A stretch of 64,000 bases of DNA from Diphasiastrum complanatum (lineage: Eukaryota > Streptophyta > Lycopodiopsida > Lycopodiales > Lycopodiaceae), in NCBI GenBank assembly GCA_029204225.1, contig CM055108.1:14639684-14703683 (forward strand). The letters are read 5' to 3'. Below the pieces are notes generated by a model. That model did no database searches and was not told the DNA's origin. It saw only the letters and a list, made by a program, of their open reading frames with translations. Made by a program: the position numbers and the translations under genes. Below, piece by piece: positions 33,321-47,962 of this stretch. The number at the start of each line of letters is the position of its first letter. Positions within the stretch are counted from its first letter, which is position 1.

Positions 33321-36300
33321 GGAGATAAATCCAACACCCCCTCTTAATCTGGATCCGTGAATGCCTTGATCTTCAGACTAAGCAATGCACAATATTTGTT
33401 GTGTGCATTGACACTTAATGCTTTCATGAATATACCTGCAACCATTTCCTATGCTCTGCAATACGTTAAGCTCACCTCTTTGTTGAGAACCTTGCCCCTG
33501 ATGTAGTGATATCTGATTTCAATGTGCTTACTCCTAGAGTGAAATCTAGGATTGGCAGATAAGGCAATAGCACTTTGATTATCACAAAATAAAATTCTGG
33601 GGTTGTACTGATACAGATTAATGTTTGATAGTAGATTTCTCAACCAAAATGCTTCCTTAATAGATTGAGTAGCAACAATGTATTCTGCTTCTGTAAAAGA
33701 AGGTGTGATAGAGGTTTGCTTACGACTGTTCAATGAGATAGGATCGTCGTTGAAGAAGAATGTCAATCCAGATGTGGACTTACGGTTATCTACATCTCCT
33801 CCCTAGCTTGCATCAGAATATCCACTAAGTTGATGAAGGTTGTCGTTGCTGACCCCTTCATAGCAGATGCACTAGTCCATGCTCGAATATACCTCATGAC
33901 TCTTATGAGAGCCTTCCAATGGGTAATTCCAGAATTAGCCATATATTGGCTGAGTGAGCTTACTGCAAAAGAGATATTTGGTCTTGTACAGACCATTGCG
34001 TACATGAGAGATCCAAGTATCGATCGATAAGAAGACTCTCATATCTACTTCTCTTCCTGCTTGGTCTGGGGACATTGGTCCTTTGACAAATGCAGGCCTG
34101 GATCCATCGGTGAGTGAGCTAATTTACAATTCATTAGATTGTATCTATTAAGAATATTGTGAAGATACATTTGTTGAGTGATGTAAATCAGTCGTCTCGC
34201 TCTGTCTCTATGGATCTGCGCTTCGCCCAGACCAGTCATGTCGAACTCTGAAAATAGCATATGTTTAGAATCCTTGAGTTGCTGAAGAGCAACGTATCAT
34301 CCACGTAGAAGGTGATGATAATGAAGGATTGCTGCACTGACTTGGAATAGATGTTGCAATTAGCAGTGCTTGGTTTGAATCCTTGTTCAATGAGGAATGT
34401 GATCCTCTGAAACCAAGCTCTGGCAGACTATTTCAAGTCATAAAGTGCTTGTGGAGTTTATAGACATGATTATTTATACCTTCCAGAACGTATCCTTTGG
34501 GCTGGATCATGTAGATGTCTTCTTGTATAACTCCATTCAGATAGGCTGTTTGCACATCAAGTTGATGTACTTCGAGGTCGACAACTGCAGCATAAGACAG
34601 GAGTGTTCAAATCGATGAATGCTTGACTATTGGAAAAGTCTCGTTGTAGTCGACGTTGGGAATCTGAGTGAATCCTCGTGCTACCAGTCTTGCCTTTCTT
34701 CGATCAATTGCTCTGTCGGGATTGTATTTGATCTTGAAGATCCATTTTCATTAAATGATATTGCAGCCAATAGGAGCTTCGACTAGTGATCACCTCTGGT
34801 TCTTGATTAGAGAGGAATACTCTCTGTCCATAGATTCTCTCCAGAGATCAGAGTCTGGTTGGCTGAGTGCCTCTTCAACTGTCGTCGGTTCCTGTATCAA
34901 AGCACATGCAGATCAGAAGTATACCTTGTGGGTTGTGTGCACACTTGGCTTGATCTTCTGGGAGGATTCGACTGATGAACCACTGTTGGAACTTGTTGCT
35001 AGGTAGCAACAACATCTTTGTCTGATTCGCTGTCAAAAAGTGGATCGACAATAGACATGCCTGAGCCAGAAGCTCAGACAGTCGTGTCAATGGCAGGTGA
35101 TGAAGGTTCTCTTGGAGCAATATCCTTGCCTTTGATGTCAATGAACTAATCCTCGATAAAGACTGTATCCCGACTATACAAGATTCGCTGGGTATCAGGA
35201 TCATACAGCTTGTATGCCTTGGCTTTGGCAGTACTCCTTAAAACTCAATAGAGATGTATTCTCCACCATTGTCTGACCTTAGGGCCTTGATCGCCCTTCT
35301 AGTCTCCTTCTTTGCACGCTCCAAAGATTCTGAAGCAGTCGAAGGCTTCTGATTTCTTCTTTATAAAGTACACCATAGTCCTTCTGGAAAATTCATCAAT
35401 AAAAGTTATAAAATACTTCACATCCTTTAGTGAAGGATTTTTCATTGAGCCACAAATGTCTGAATGTACTATGTCTAACAATCCTCAAGCAATATGTTGA
35501 TGGCTTGATTTAAATGGTTTTCTATTTTGTTTACCAATTAGACAATCTTGACAGACAGGTAACTCGACTTTATCATGAGGATAGTCGAGATCAAGAACAA
35601 TAAATTGTCTAGACATTTGTTGTACACAAGCATCAAGTGACCAAGTCTATAATGCCAAAGTAAACATTTATTTGCGTGAATAGAAGTATTGAGCGCCTGA
35701 CTAGAGGCAAAAAAACAATGACTTAATTTATACAAGTATCCATGTCTCTTTCCGAGTGCTAGGATCTTGTCTGTCCTATCAACTACTTTGCACTGATCAC
35801 ATTTGAATTCTACTCTATGTTCTAGATCTGTGATTCTGCTTACAAAGAGCAGATTCGTAGACAAATTTGGTATGTATAGGACTTTAGAAAGTAGGTTAGA
35901 TTGATCATTTGCAAAGCTTAATCTTATATTACCTTCACCTTTAATAGCTTGTGTGCTATTGTCAACAAGGTGAACATATTTCTTGGTTCTGTAAGGGGTA
36001 TAGGACTCGAAACAACCAATGAGACTAGTAGTGTGCCGAGTGGCTCCCGAATCTAGGAATCAAGAACTATCGACGGATGCTCTTTGATGGCTGGTCATGA
36101 AGGCATCATGAGCTATTTCTTGAATAGACTGTGTAGCTTCTGCAGCTACATTTGCCACTTGATTCGATTGCCCTTTACTATTGTTCTTTGCTTGCAGTAT
36201 CTGGCAGTCTTGAATTTCGTGGTTGTTTCACTTGTAGTATCTGCAAAATAGCTCCTTCTTCGTCTATGGATTCGACTGTTCTTTGTGTTGTGCTGGTTTT

Positions 36301-36480
36301 TGGTCTGGCTTTGATTGCTTCTGGCCTTTCTTCTTCTTCAGCTTAGTCGTGCTCTTGCTGGTGTATAAGGCATGAGAATCAACTAAGGAACTTGAGGCTA
36401 GTATAGTTTTCATCCTAAATTTTCACAGATGGTAATTGGCTCCATCAAGCTTGTCCATTATGGGACTGGCTTTCCCTTGG
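33321..36480 (-). mobile_element. Ty1/copia element B, degenerate polyprotein
   Basis: Minus strand. Truncated Gag start (MDKLDGANYHL, about 36465) running directly into a Lys/Gln-rich linker and a knuckle-like NNHEIQDC (about 36225), so much of Gag is deleted. GAG-pre-integrase at 35864-35538 (LLWHYRLGHL). Integrase at 35481-35299 (MLDIVHSDICGSM, FITFIDEFSRRTMVYFIKKK, with both expected Asp). Decayed RT follows (about 34790-34260). 34260-34045 gives IYITQQMYLHNILNRYN. 34005-33790 gives MYAMVCTRPNISFAVSSLSQ. RNase H is at 33766-33449 (TEAEYIVATQSIKEAFWL, CDNQSAIALSANPRFHSRSK). A polypurine tract (agaggggg, about 33344-33337) and only 16 bp of 3' LTR (TGTTGGATTTATC...) remain. It is inactive. 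Confidence 0.85.
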
Positions 36481-37310
36481 GAATCCATGTAGAAGATTAG
36501 TCTAAGTGATAGGAAAAACTATCAGTGACTTTAGTATGAAAATCTGGTACTGAATTATAGAACAAGAAGACATATTGTGGAGGCTTATCAGGCTACAAAA
36601 GTGGCTCTGGTGTTGGAGAAAGAGAGTGTGTGAGTGTGAGAAACTAAAATAGCTCGAAAAAGAAAATAAACATAAAAAGAAACAAACTCGAAACTCAAAC
36701 GAGAAACGAACTCGAACAAAAGGTGTTCGTGCGTAGCGGAATGAGCTATATTACTCTTTTCCTAAGCATGACTATGCCTATCAGAAATGAACAGAACATT
36801 AGTGATAGAAATCACAGGTGATCGGATTTTGTAGCCAAACATTAACAAAAATATCAGAAGAATAATTTGTTACGATCAACTAGACAAATAATTATTCACA
36901 AATGATTCGTGAATGATTCGCGAAGAGCTAGACTGAGCTCGACTGATAATCAGTCATGAATTAGTCGCAAAAGGCAAGACTAAATATTAGTCATCAACAG
37001 CTAGACTAATAATAATTTGCTAAGAACAGATCACCAGATTGAGCAACAAGAGAGAGTTAGACAAAATGAAAAAAAGCATAGCAATATCAACACAAATCTG
37101 GACGCTAAACATCAGAGCTGTTATCAGATTAAGTATAGTGAAATATACATGTCAATAATGTTGTGGAGCACAAGGCAATAGCGGACGAAACCACATGCTC
37201 TACAAAGCTAATTCAATCTATAAAAAGGGATGAACCTATTGCTAACAATACAAAGAATCAATGAGCAAGGCATCTACTTCGTCTATCTCTGATAAGCTTC
37301 TGATGCAATT
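36481..37310 (-). mobile_element. 5' untranslated leader of copia element B with PBS-like site
   Basis: A non-coding stretch upstream of the Gag start on the minus strand. At 37295-37308 the minus strand reads ttgcatcagaagct, close to the initiator-Met PBS form TGGTATCAGAAGC. If this is the PBS, the leader is about 800 nt and the 5' LTR would lie beyond 37309, but I cannot find its matching start. Confidence 0.35.
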
Positions 37311-38981
37311 ATTTTTACCCGTTGTTGTATGAATACGCAAAATGGTATTCGATATATACACAATTTGCAGGTGTGCAGATGAAGAAAGTACAAAGTGGAT
37401 GTGTTATTCTGTAGGAGATCATGGGTGGCTGTTGTTGTTGTCAAATCTGTTAGCACATTTGCATGGGAGGAGCATGAGATCAGTGATCACAAAATATTTT
37501 AAGTTGGACATTCGAAATGAGTAAAGATATATATTGAGTTTCGCAATAAAATATTAATAAATTATGTAAATTGGTGGATATATAAACAAACATATATATT
37601 ATTACGTGTGTGCGAGTAGTTTACTTTATACAATAAATTATATAATATAGTGTTAACGAACTGCCAATTATATATACCATCATATGTGCACAATAAAACT
37701 CATTTTTTTTGGTTTTGGTACAACGCAAATAGTAATAACAATGTGCACGTAACTAAGACATCCTGAATTTATGTTTAGGGGAATGAGCTAATTTGGATAT
37801 AATATAATATTCGCTATTAAAACTAGAAATCATGATGTATATAGACAAGTACTATAATATGTATTTGAGCATGATAGGAAATCAAGAGAACATGAAAAAA
37901 GGGGTTTTACAAATCTTAAACTTATAAAAACAAATATTGAACTTAGCATAATTCTTTCCACCATGGTCGTATGTCAAGTTCTTATGTAGATATTACAAAA
38001 TATACGAATTCACGTTAGCATTCAACATTTTGAATATCGAAATACCAGTTAGACAATACACGGATAAATGTCTAAAATTGTACGAAATATTTTTAAGTTC
38101 AAATTGGAACTAGATTGCGAATAACTAAACCAATACATGATTAAATTGTAAAAATATGAAGCAACTAATTTGGTTTCAAATATATGAAATGGAATTTTCA
38201 AAAAATACAAAAACATAGCTAGGCTATAAAAAATATTATGGCTCTTTCAACATTAATTTATTGTTTATAATTTATTTACTTATGTCTAAAACTTATATAT
38301 GTTTTTTATACATAAAATTATCAAACTAATAGTAGCTATACCACACATAGACAAGTGAATAATGCCATAATAACAAAATGACGTGAGCAACAAGTTTTCG
38401 AGATGTCACTTGTGCCTTGCCAATTGCAATCATTAACTTATCTGTAAACTGCGTTGCCGTAGACTTTATTTCTGAAATTAACTTCTTACTTACCCGTGCG
38501 TACATTCTTCAAATTTTGTTTTTAAAATTGTTGGTTAAATTGCATTTATTAGTGCACGTCCGTCTTCCTGCAGAACTTAACACTACTATCGTTATTGATT
38601 TGTGTATATTTGTATTGAACTGCATTTAATATGTACGTCCATGTCTATGTGAAACTTAACACTAACACGTTATTTTTATTTATGCAGATTCGTATTCACA
38701 ACTTGTTATCGTAACTTTGTTAAAGCTATCACATTATGAATACCACACAATTCATATGCGACCATGTGCCAAAAAAAGTTTATAACAGTGTTTCCAAATA
38801 ACAATGATATATTTGTTACATTTTTATACAGCAAATAAGGATCCTAAAACACTTGAAATGATGAGGGAAACAATAGATTATGATCTCATAAGATTAGCAC
38901 AATTTGAACTATCAAAATCCATCAAGAATCTATGCTTGAACCTCACTAAATGGCCCAAATCCTTGAAGAAGCCTTCACACG
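37311..38981. other. AT-rich DNA without a supported gene
   Basis: Only short random open frames. It may contain remains of the copia B LTR near 37310-37560. Confidence 0.4.
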
Positions 38982-40138
38982 TGTGAAAGTACAGCCCCCC
39001 ATAGTCTGAGTACTGTACACCAAACCCACATTCAATCCTATAATGATTAGGAATCACATGTACTCAAAGAATTAAGAACATAGAGAGCAATTGAACCATT
39101 ATGAGAGAAAAATCATGAAATTGCTTGATTGATTTTGGTGAGCTATCATCACTTATATATACATGATCCATCACAGTTTGGGAAGGTATGAGTAGCCCTA
39201 AACCTATCCCTAATGCTAATTTTGGTGGATCTTTCATCTCTACCAAGTTAGGGTTGGAATCTTGGAGATCCCTCAACAATGTAAAAACTACCAAAAATAG
39301 CTCCTACTTTTTCTCTCTTGTATCTAAGCATGATTTGGACTCATTCCAAAGGTTCTATCACTTAGGTCTACTTGAGAACATCCTTATGAATGGAATCCTA
39401 TGCTATTTGGCACGTGTGGCAAGCCACATCATGACCATCTAACTATTTACAAGTCATATGACCAAAACTAGTCAAGCTAGAATTGTGAATTTTTAACACT
39501 CCTCCTCACTATCTAGCTTGGCTCAACCATTGCTTTACTAATCACTCCAAGTGATGATCTGAACTTCATAAAAGGTGTCTTTTGAAGTGGTTTAGTAAGT
39601 AGATCAACTACACATTCATTACTTGGAACATGCTCCAAAGCAATCTCCTTGGCTTGCACCATTTCTCTCAAAGTGATGGCATATCTCAATGTGCTTAGAT
39701 CTTGCATGGAAGATTGGGTTAGATGCAAGGTGTTGGGTTGATATATTGTCATTGTAGATGATTGGTGCCTCCTCTGAATCCATGATCTTTAGCTCCACCA
39801 ATAATCTCTTGATCCAAAGTACCTCCTTTGTAGTGGTTGTCAAAGCTTTGTACTCGGATTTTGGTGGATCTTTCATCCCTACCAAGTTAGGGTTGGAATC
39901 TTGGAGATCCCTCAACAATGTAAAAACTACCAAAAATAGCTCCTACTTTTTCTCTCTTGTATCTAAGCATGATTTGGACTCATTCCAAAGGTTCTATCAC
40001 TTAGGTCTACTTGAGAACATCCTTATGAATGGAATCCTATGCTATTTGGCACGTGTGACAAGCCACATCATGACCATCTAACTATTTACAAGTCATATGA
40101 CCAAAACTAGTCAAGCTAGAATTGTGAATTTTCAGACA
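38982..40138 (-). mobile_element. Copia-type LTR element reduced to LTR, RNase H tail, LTR
   Basis: Minus strand. The first 280 bp of an LTR (40138-39858) joins directly into copia RNase H (EYKALTTTTKEVLWIKRLLV, then HIEICHHF after SNPIFHARSK; 39857-39620) and the polyprotein end (VDLLTKPLQKTPFMKFRSSL, 39620-39513). A polypurine tract gtgaggaggag (39509-39499) and a full LTR of about 517 bp (39498-38982) follow. The two LTR copies (39858-40138 and 39218-39498) differ at only a few positions, so the element is young, but a single internal deletion removed the rest of the 5' LTR, Gag, protease, integrase and RT. Confidence 0.8.
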
Positions 40139-42230
40139 TTACAAATTCTCAAATATCTACAACCGAATTAAGAAATGCTACCTATCATGTTTAATAGTTT
40201 TCCTTCGACTGGTTTTTTCGTGTCATATTATTAAGTTTATGTACGATCATACCTCCTCATACATGCACAAATATATGTAATTGTTAGTAGTTTAATAACC
40301 ATGAGCATTTTTGTATGAGTTTTTTGCATTTGTAACATTTCGTATGTTGGTTAGTGAATTGTGTTACGACACAATATCGACATGTAGTCATAGATCCTTA
40401 TATGCAACGAATTAATTTATGCTACTCGTATCATTATAGCTAATTTTTTCATAAATATTACTACGCAATTAGGTATAGGATTTTATTCAATTTTGCTTTG
40501 TTTGTTATGTGACTATTTAATATTGTGTTACAGATTTATGTCTAAAATCGAAAATATTTTCATAGATCTATGTATGTTCATGAACGATGTACGTAGTTTT
40601 TAGATAATTAGTAAAAAAAACCAATTTTTGTATAAGGTGGAAGACCTTCATGCATATGATATTACGTATGTATATTGGTGGAAAATCCAATAAATGTACG
40701 TAATTTACAAGGAATGTATAGAAGAACATACTTGACAAGACAATACATTGTTATTCATATTTTGTTCCATGGTTTTATATATGTGAATCTATTTTTTTGA
40801 TTTGGTAATAGATAAACAACAAATATATTTCAATCTAAATAAGCAAGTACCAAACAAAAAAATGAAGTTTTGTATATAAAAACAAAATCTTTTGTGCATG
40901 TAATAATACATGCAATAATTAGTTGTTAATATAAAAGTAATATCTAGTTTGTTTAAATGTGTGACTTTGTTGTTTCAATAATATAGTAATTAAATGGACG
41001 TTTTATATATACATAAAAATACAAAAATTCGTGTTTTGTTTGATTATCTTATATTTTATCTGCGTCTTTGTAATTCAGAAATTATTTACGTGTTTTGGAA
41101 ATTGAATTCTAGAAATTACAAACTAATTACCTACTAAAAATTTTCATGATTTTGAAATCGAAAATTATTTGTAGCATACATTATTTGTTTATATTTCGTT
41201 ATATAATTTTTTATGTTTAAATTCGTTTCGATATGATGATGGGATTGTTTTTTGGTATAAATTTGTATGTCTAGAATTAAAACCACGTAATATTATACAT
41301 TTTTTTTTTGGAAGGGGTAGAAAATCCTTGTGCATACAATATTGCATATGTATGTTGGTGGAAAAACTAACAAATGTACATAGTTTACTCATTTTCTATC
41401 TTAGTTTCATATATTCGAACTTAGTGACATACTACAATTGTAAATAAAAAAAGATATAATCTGTATAACTAAACGTTTAAAATTTTTTTACCACATGGTA
41501 CATATGATCAACTAGTACATGGTTATTTATATTTTGTTGCCCGGTTTTCTATATTTCAATCTATTTTGTTGAAATAGTTGCAGATAAATAAAAAATATAC
41601 TTTAATCTAAATAATTAAGTACCCAAAAATAAAGGACCTGCTTCGTAAATGTAATAGTATATGCATTACTTGGTCATTGATAAAAATAATATGTGATTTG
41701 TTTAGATACTCGAACAATATATGGTACACGTAGAAATGAAATTTTCGTATTAGTTACTAATATGTATTATTTATTATATATTGCAAATATTGTGGAAAAC
41801 ATCTAGCCAGTTTATATCTACCAGTTCTACGTGTTATTATTTATTTTTTGAAATCATGTTATGTTGGGTGTATTTCATTTGTGTTATCAATAATTTAATA
41901 TAATTTTTTTATAATTCCAATATTGTGTAAACTTGATCATAAATAATTTAATATCAATCGTAGTATTGTGTCCGGATAAAATTGCTATATGTGTACAAAG
42001 TACGGTCTTCAGTTCCAACCGTTGTATAGTGACATCTTGGAAGCTTGTTGTTCACGTAACTTTAACAAGTCGTGCATGGTGTATATGGCTACCATATGCG
42101 TAATATTATGGAAAAAAAATTCAATCATCGTATATATGTTTTTATTACTTAAAGATGTTGATTTTAGAAACTGTTTAAATGATACAGTAGTTAAAAAAAA
42201 TAGACACAATATATATCATATATATTAGAA
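40139..42230 (+). repeat. AT-rich dispersed repeat, two diverged tandem units
   Basis: No gene. A block at about 40625-40870 (ggtggaagaccttcatgcat ... caagtaccaaacaaaa) recurs, diverged, at about 41315-41630 (gtagaaaatccttgtgcata ... agtacccaaaaataaagg), giving a spacing of about 690 bp. Parts of the same sequence are found in reverse orientation at 50440-51500. No coding capacity or LTR ends are recognised. Confidence 0.6.
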
Positions 42231-42239
42231 CTATTTTAG

Positions 42240-43507
42240 AGAGAAAATGTCGCCATGTCGTAAAAAATGTCACGCTCTGCCTGCAACAAAATGTCATGCT
42301 TTTTACAACGCGAAAAGCTAAAAAACGTGAGAAAGGTCCTATGCGTGTGAAAAATAACACGTAGAAAAAAAAAATTGGACGCACGCTCTCTCTTTTCAAA
42401 TTCTTTTCTCCTAGAGCGCGCGCGCTCTCTCTTTATCTTAATCGGTTCTCTCTCTCTTTCTCTCAATCATGAGCAGGCGGGATGCAAGCCTCTCTCTCCA
42501 TCGTCTTCTTGCTCTCTTTTTTCTGATTGCATCCGCCAATTGCAATATCCATAGCATGGCCAGGTCTCTCTCTCCATCGTCTTCTTGCTCTCTTTTTGAT
42601 TGCATCCGCCAACTGCAATATCCATATCCATATCCATGCTACAAGATAAAGTTTGTAACCTAAGAAGCTTGAATCCTTTTGTTTATGGTTACCTTTACAT
42701 AATTTCACTCTGCTTTGAATTTGTTTACTATTTGTCACATTCTTCAGCATCGTCAAGGAAGGAGTATTTCAGATTGTCCCCTTTCCATTAACTTCCATGC
42801 TTCCTCAACGGCCGCTTTGGCAATATCCATCATTTCTATCAAGCATGAGGGAGCTTCACCAGGCAAGGAAGCCCACTAATCTTCACCACCATCGCGGCTG
42901 AGGTTGTTCCATTGTTGCATCCGCTAGCCATTTGGAGCGTTGAACATGGGGTCTACTGGCAGCAACCTTCAATGCTAGGACAAGAGACCAGAATCATTTG
43001 CATTGCTGATGCAGCTACGATCTGATGCGATGGATCGTTGTTGCCATTACAAAGTATCATCAACATGCCATTCCAAATCAAATGCAGAGTTGTCATATGT
43101 TTTTAAGATTATGTGTTGTTGTATGTACATTTTTTTTTATGACATTTTTGGTGTTGTTGCAGATGTCGAAGATCTACATAAATTGCAGGACTTTTGTGCG
43201 AGACCTGATGGAGTTATTTTGTTTCAGTGATGAGGTGTCTCGCTGCTCCATTTTGTGGTTGATAGAAAGCTTATGCGAAGTCCATATTCCAGCAACAAAG
43301 GAGAAGATGTTTTCTTCCGAGAGAATATTGATTTATATAGATGTAGATAAGTTACTTAGGAATGTGGCATATGTTTGGAGTCATGTTAGTATTGTTAAAC
43401 TTAGTGACTTTGAGCCAATGTTAGAAAACCTGGTGTATGCCCAGGTATTGGTTTCTGAATTATCAGATGACATGATGTCTATTTCCTTAAAAATTGTTGC
43501 TGTTTGA
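42240..43507 (+). CDS. Possible unrecognised gene (low confidence)
   Basis: CT-rich leader-like DNA (42390-42465) precedes an ATG at 42469. Downstream, after a plausible acceptor (ttgttgcag at 43163), an open frame runs to TGA at 43507 with MSKIYINCRTFVRDLMELFC, VSRCSILWLIESLCEVHIPA, KMFSSERILIYIDVDKLLRN and FEPMLENLVYAQVLVSELSD. The composition is protein-like and the length unusual for this AT-rich DNA, but I recognise no domain. The exon structure is not settled. Either a host gene fragment or chance. Confidence 0.3.
42486..42630. repeat. Tandem duplication of about 75 bp in a CT-rich leader
   Basis: Block ctctctctccatcgtcttct through gcatccgccaattgcaatat-type sequence occurs at about 42488-42550 and again at 42566-42624, separated by atagcatggccagg. 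The second copy lacks a few bases. Read from 42469 the first copy would encode a signal-peptide-like stretch (LLALFFLIASANC), but the duplication changes frame. Confidence 0.8.
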
Positions 43508-43608
43508 ATTTTTTATAACAGTTTGGATTTTTGTGATGAATGTTTTTGAAACCCACACATTGAATACACACACAGACATACAGGCACACACATCGCTAAA
43601 TAAAAGTA

Positions 43609-43610
<2 letters not shown>

Positions 43611-43648
<38 letters not shown>
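43611..43648. repeat. (CA)n microsatellite
   Basis: About 19 CA units, preceded by a looser ACACA-rich stretch from 43552. Confidence 0.95.
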
Positions 43649-43650
<2 letters not shown>

Positions 43651-43915
43651 GAGACCATATACAATCTTTGGTTTGTGTCTCAAACAACACCATTTCAATA
43701 TTGCACAGAACTCATTGCCACCCCACCTTTAGACTTTTGGAACAAATGCTATATAAATACAAAATCATAGTTTTCTGGCATTTAGAAAGATATCATTCTA
43801 GATGCTCTACATAATGTCTCTCTGTATATCATCCACAAAATAATACATGCACCACTCTAAATTCTCCAAGCCAGGTTCTGTTTAAATCCAGTTCTATCCA
43901 CATCTACAATTCCAC

Positions 43916-44225
<310 letters not shown>

Positions 44226-44599
44226 GGACTCTTCTTTATCAGAAACCACCACCCTTGATCATGCTAAAAACAAACATATATGGTTTGAGGGTCCTAAATT
44301 TTTTTTACAAACCCAACTTTTCTTCATACTTTTCAAAAATATTTTCCCACCTTTTTTGGCTGGAAGGGAGCTTCCACGATACTTCCTATGAAACCACTAT
44401 ATGTAGCCTGTTTTCAAAGGAGTTTCTTCTACTATAGAGTGAGAAGAAGGTTGGAAGAGAGGGTGCCCTCCCTAGTTTGAAATTATCTGCTTTAACTATA
44501 TGGTATGTGGTTCCGCTCGTTTTATATATGTGCATTCATCCCATGAATACGTATGATGGTTATCAACTGTTCTAAATGTTGAATGGGAATGTATGAACC

Positions 44600-44830
44600 C
44601 GTTGTCCAACGATGGATCAATGTGGATTCATACACCTTGTGTTTGGCTTGATATATACTTCATATACCTTCCGCTGTCCAACAATGGACCAGTGATGAAG
44701 CATACTCATTTCTGGAGTGCTTATTGAAGGTAGACTTGTTGTTGTCCAGTGATGGACCTGCAGCGGTCTATCATTAGCAAGAGAATAAAAATGTTGATAT
44801 ATATGGTAGGCTGTCCAGCGATGATCCAGT
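44600..44830. repeat. Regularly spaced TGTCCA(R)YGATGGACC dyads
   Basis: Four copies of a short dyad at 44603, 44675, 44743 and 44812 (tgtccaacgatggatc, tgtccaacaatggacc, tgtccagtgatggacc, tgtccagcgatgatcc), about 68-72 bp apart. The sequence between copies is not obviously repeated. Related half-motifs (atggacagcatgg) recur near 45038, 45778 and 46036. Confidence 0.65.
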
Positions 44831-46309
44831 ATTACCTTCCACATACTTCAGAATGCATGTTAATGATAGTTTTACATCATATGTGATAAGTTGAGACAGA
44901 AGCTTCATAATGACCGGCGATGAAGCACTTCCTAACTCATGAATGGTTGTTTGGTTTCAAGCTCCTTATCATGGTTATGAATGGATGATATCTTGGTGTG
45001 ATAACTACAGTTTACATTATACGTTACTATCCTTCAATGGACAGCATGGATATGTGATTGTTCCTTAAGTAAATAAGGGTTTTGTACGTACTCCAAAAAC
45101 GATGCTATGGTGTTCTCATACTTTTATCAGAACATACAACTGAGTTGTTGGCACATTCTGTTTATGATTACTATACCTCATGCTTTAACCAGTTTCGTTA
45201 TCATACTTGTGAATGACTGCTCTTGCAAAGGGAATACTACTGTATATTAGCACTAACAAATGGAACTTGCGCTCTTTGTAGCATCGAATATTACTACTAG
45301 CTTCATTTTCGGTTAGGTTCGACTTCGAGCCATAAAGCTATAAGCATCTGCACAGGTATGCACATTAAACCATTCGTTTCAGATTTGTATAAGCAGTGAA
45401 TGGTAGGCCCTCCATAAAGTATTTACTTTCTCTTTCAAAAAGGCTAAAAATAATGTTATAAACGGTTTAATACTAAGGAAGGCAAAGAGCACTCGAGGGG
45501 ACTAAAACATGGCATACTCACAAGATACCATTGCTACAATCATCCAGGTAAGAATTTTTCAAACAGTTTTCAAAATTTGAAAGCATCACATATGCTCGAA
45601 AGGTAAGGTGTCTCTTCACAAATGTATGCCATTCTAGGTGACTGTTAAAGACCCTAAGTACAGAAACTACTTGGTTTCTACTCAGTTCGACTATGTAACT
45701 TCATAAGTAGTATAATTTCTTTCTGCGTTTAATAACACCCACGCTGTCCTGAAGTAAGGGTTCTCCTCATGTTATCTTGGACAGCATGGATTTGCGTAAG
45801 ATAAACGGTTCTTACATAAGGATAAGAATGGCACGGATCTGCCCTGATACCTTGTAAAAACCATGAGAACCTCATCAATAAAATAAAACCTATCCGATAC
45901 AAGGGTCCAAAAAACCAAGGGGTGGATATGGGGCTATGATAGACGAAAGTTTAATCGTAGCTACACTATTCAAACATGGCTTGTGATAATTTATTACCCA
46001 TTCGGTTGTCATATCGGTTTATGGTGAGATACGACTGGAAAGCATGGATATGCTCAGGAGTATGGACAGTAGTGCGTGACGTTTCTTAAGTCACACGGGT
46101 TAGAATAGCATGGATTTGCTTTGACACCGACACACGTGTTCACACCATGGTTTTTAGCGATAAGCAATATATATGGTGAAAACTTTTCATACTTGTGCTA
46201 TCAACAAATTAAACTGATACGGACCAATGCCGAAAAAGTGATCAGCATGGCACTCACCCTAATACGGTAATGGAGGGGCTTGGCCTATCACTATAAAATC
46301 AACTTTGTG
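44830..46309. other. Intergenic DNA with scattered agcatggatatg-type words
   Basis: No gene found. The word agcatggat(a/t)tg occurs several times (about 45044, 45785, 46038, 46105). Otherwise featureless. Confidence 0.4.
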
Positions 46310-46590
46310 TTTGGGAAGACTGGACTGTGTTTTAAAATTCTATTTACGCTAATGAGTAGTATAACTTCTTTTGGACATGGATAACAACTAACGCTCAGCT
46401 ATGACACCTGTCTTTCCCACTGTACTAACTCGTGCGGTTTTGTGTTGTGGGATGGTGGCAGGTATCAACTGGACGTTTTGAGAGTGGTTATGCTATATGG
46501 TGCTTTACTGTACTGTATTTTACTTTTCAGCTTTACTGTACCCTGTTGGTTTATGAATAAAGGCTTCAAAGGGTTTGGTCTTGCTTTGTC
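46310..46590 (+). repeat. Dispersed direct repeat, copy 1
   Basis: Similar to 50165-50437 in the same orientation: shared blocks include acatggataacaactgac-like, tgtgttgtgggatggtggca, atggtgctttact and ttcaaagggtttggtcttgc. The ends were not resolved. Copy 1 runs directly into the CT satellite, copy 2 directly into the AT-rich repeat family. Confidence 0.8.
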
Positions 46591-46611
46591 AAGAGGAACT
46601 ATGTGAAATTG

Positions 46612-47962
<1,351 letters not shown>

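Noticed and set aside
37342-37524. 60-codon plus-strand frame near the copia B leader
   Set aside because: Short, with no homology signal, lying where the copia B LTR should be; probably chance.
42469-42663. Secreted peptide with signal sequence (LLALFFLIASANC)
   Set aside because: The frame is made of a tandemly duplicated CT-rich leader, and the second copy is in a different frame; nothing supports translation.
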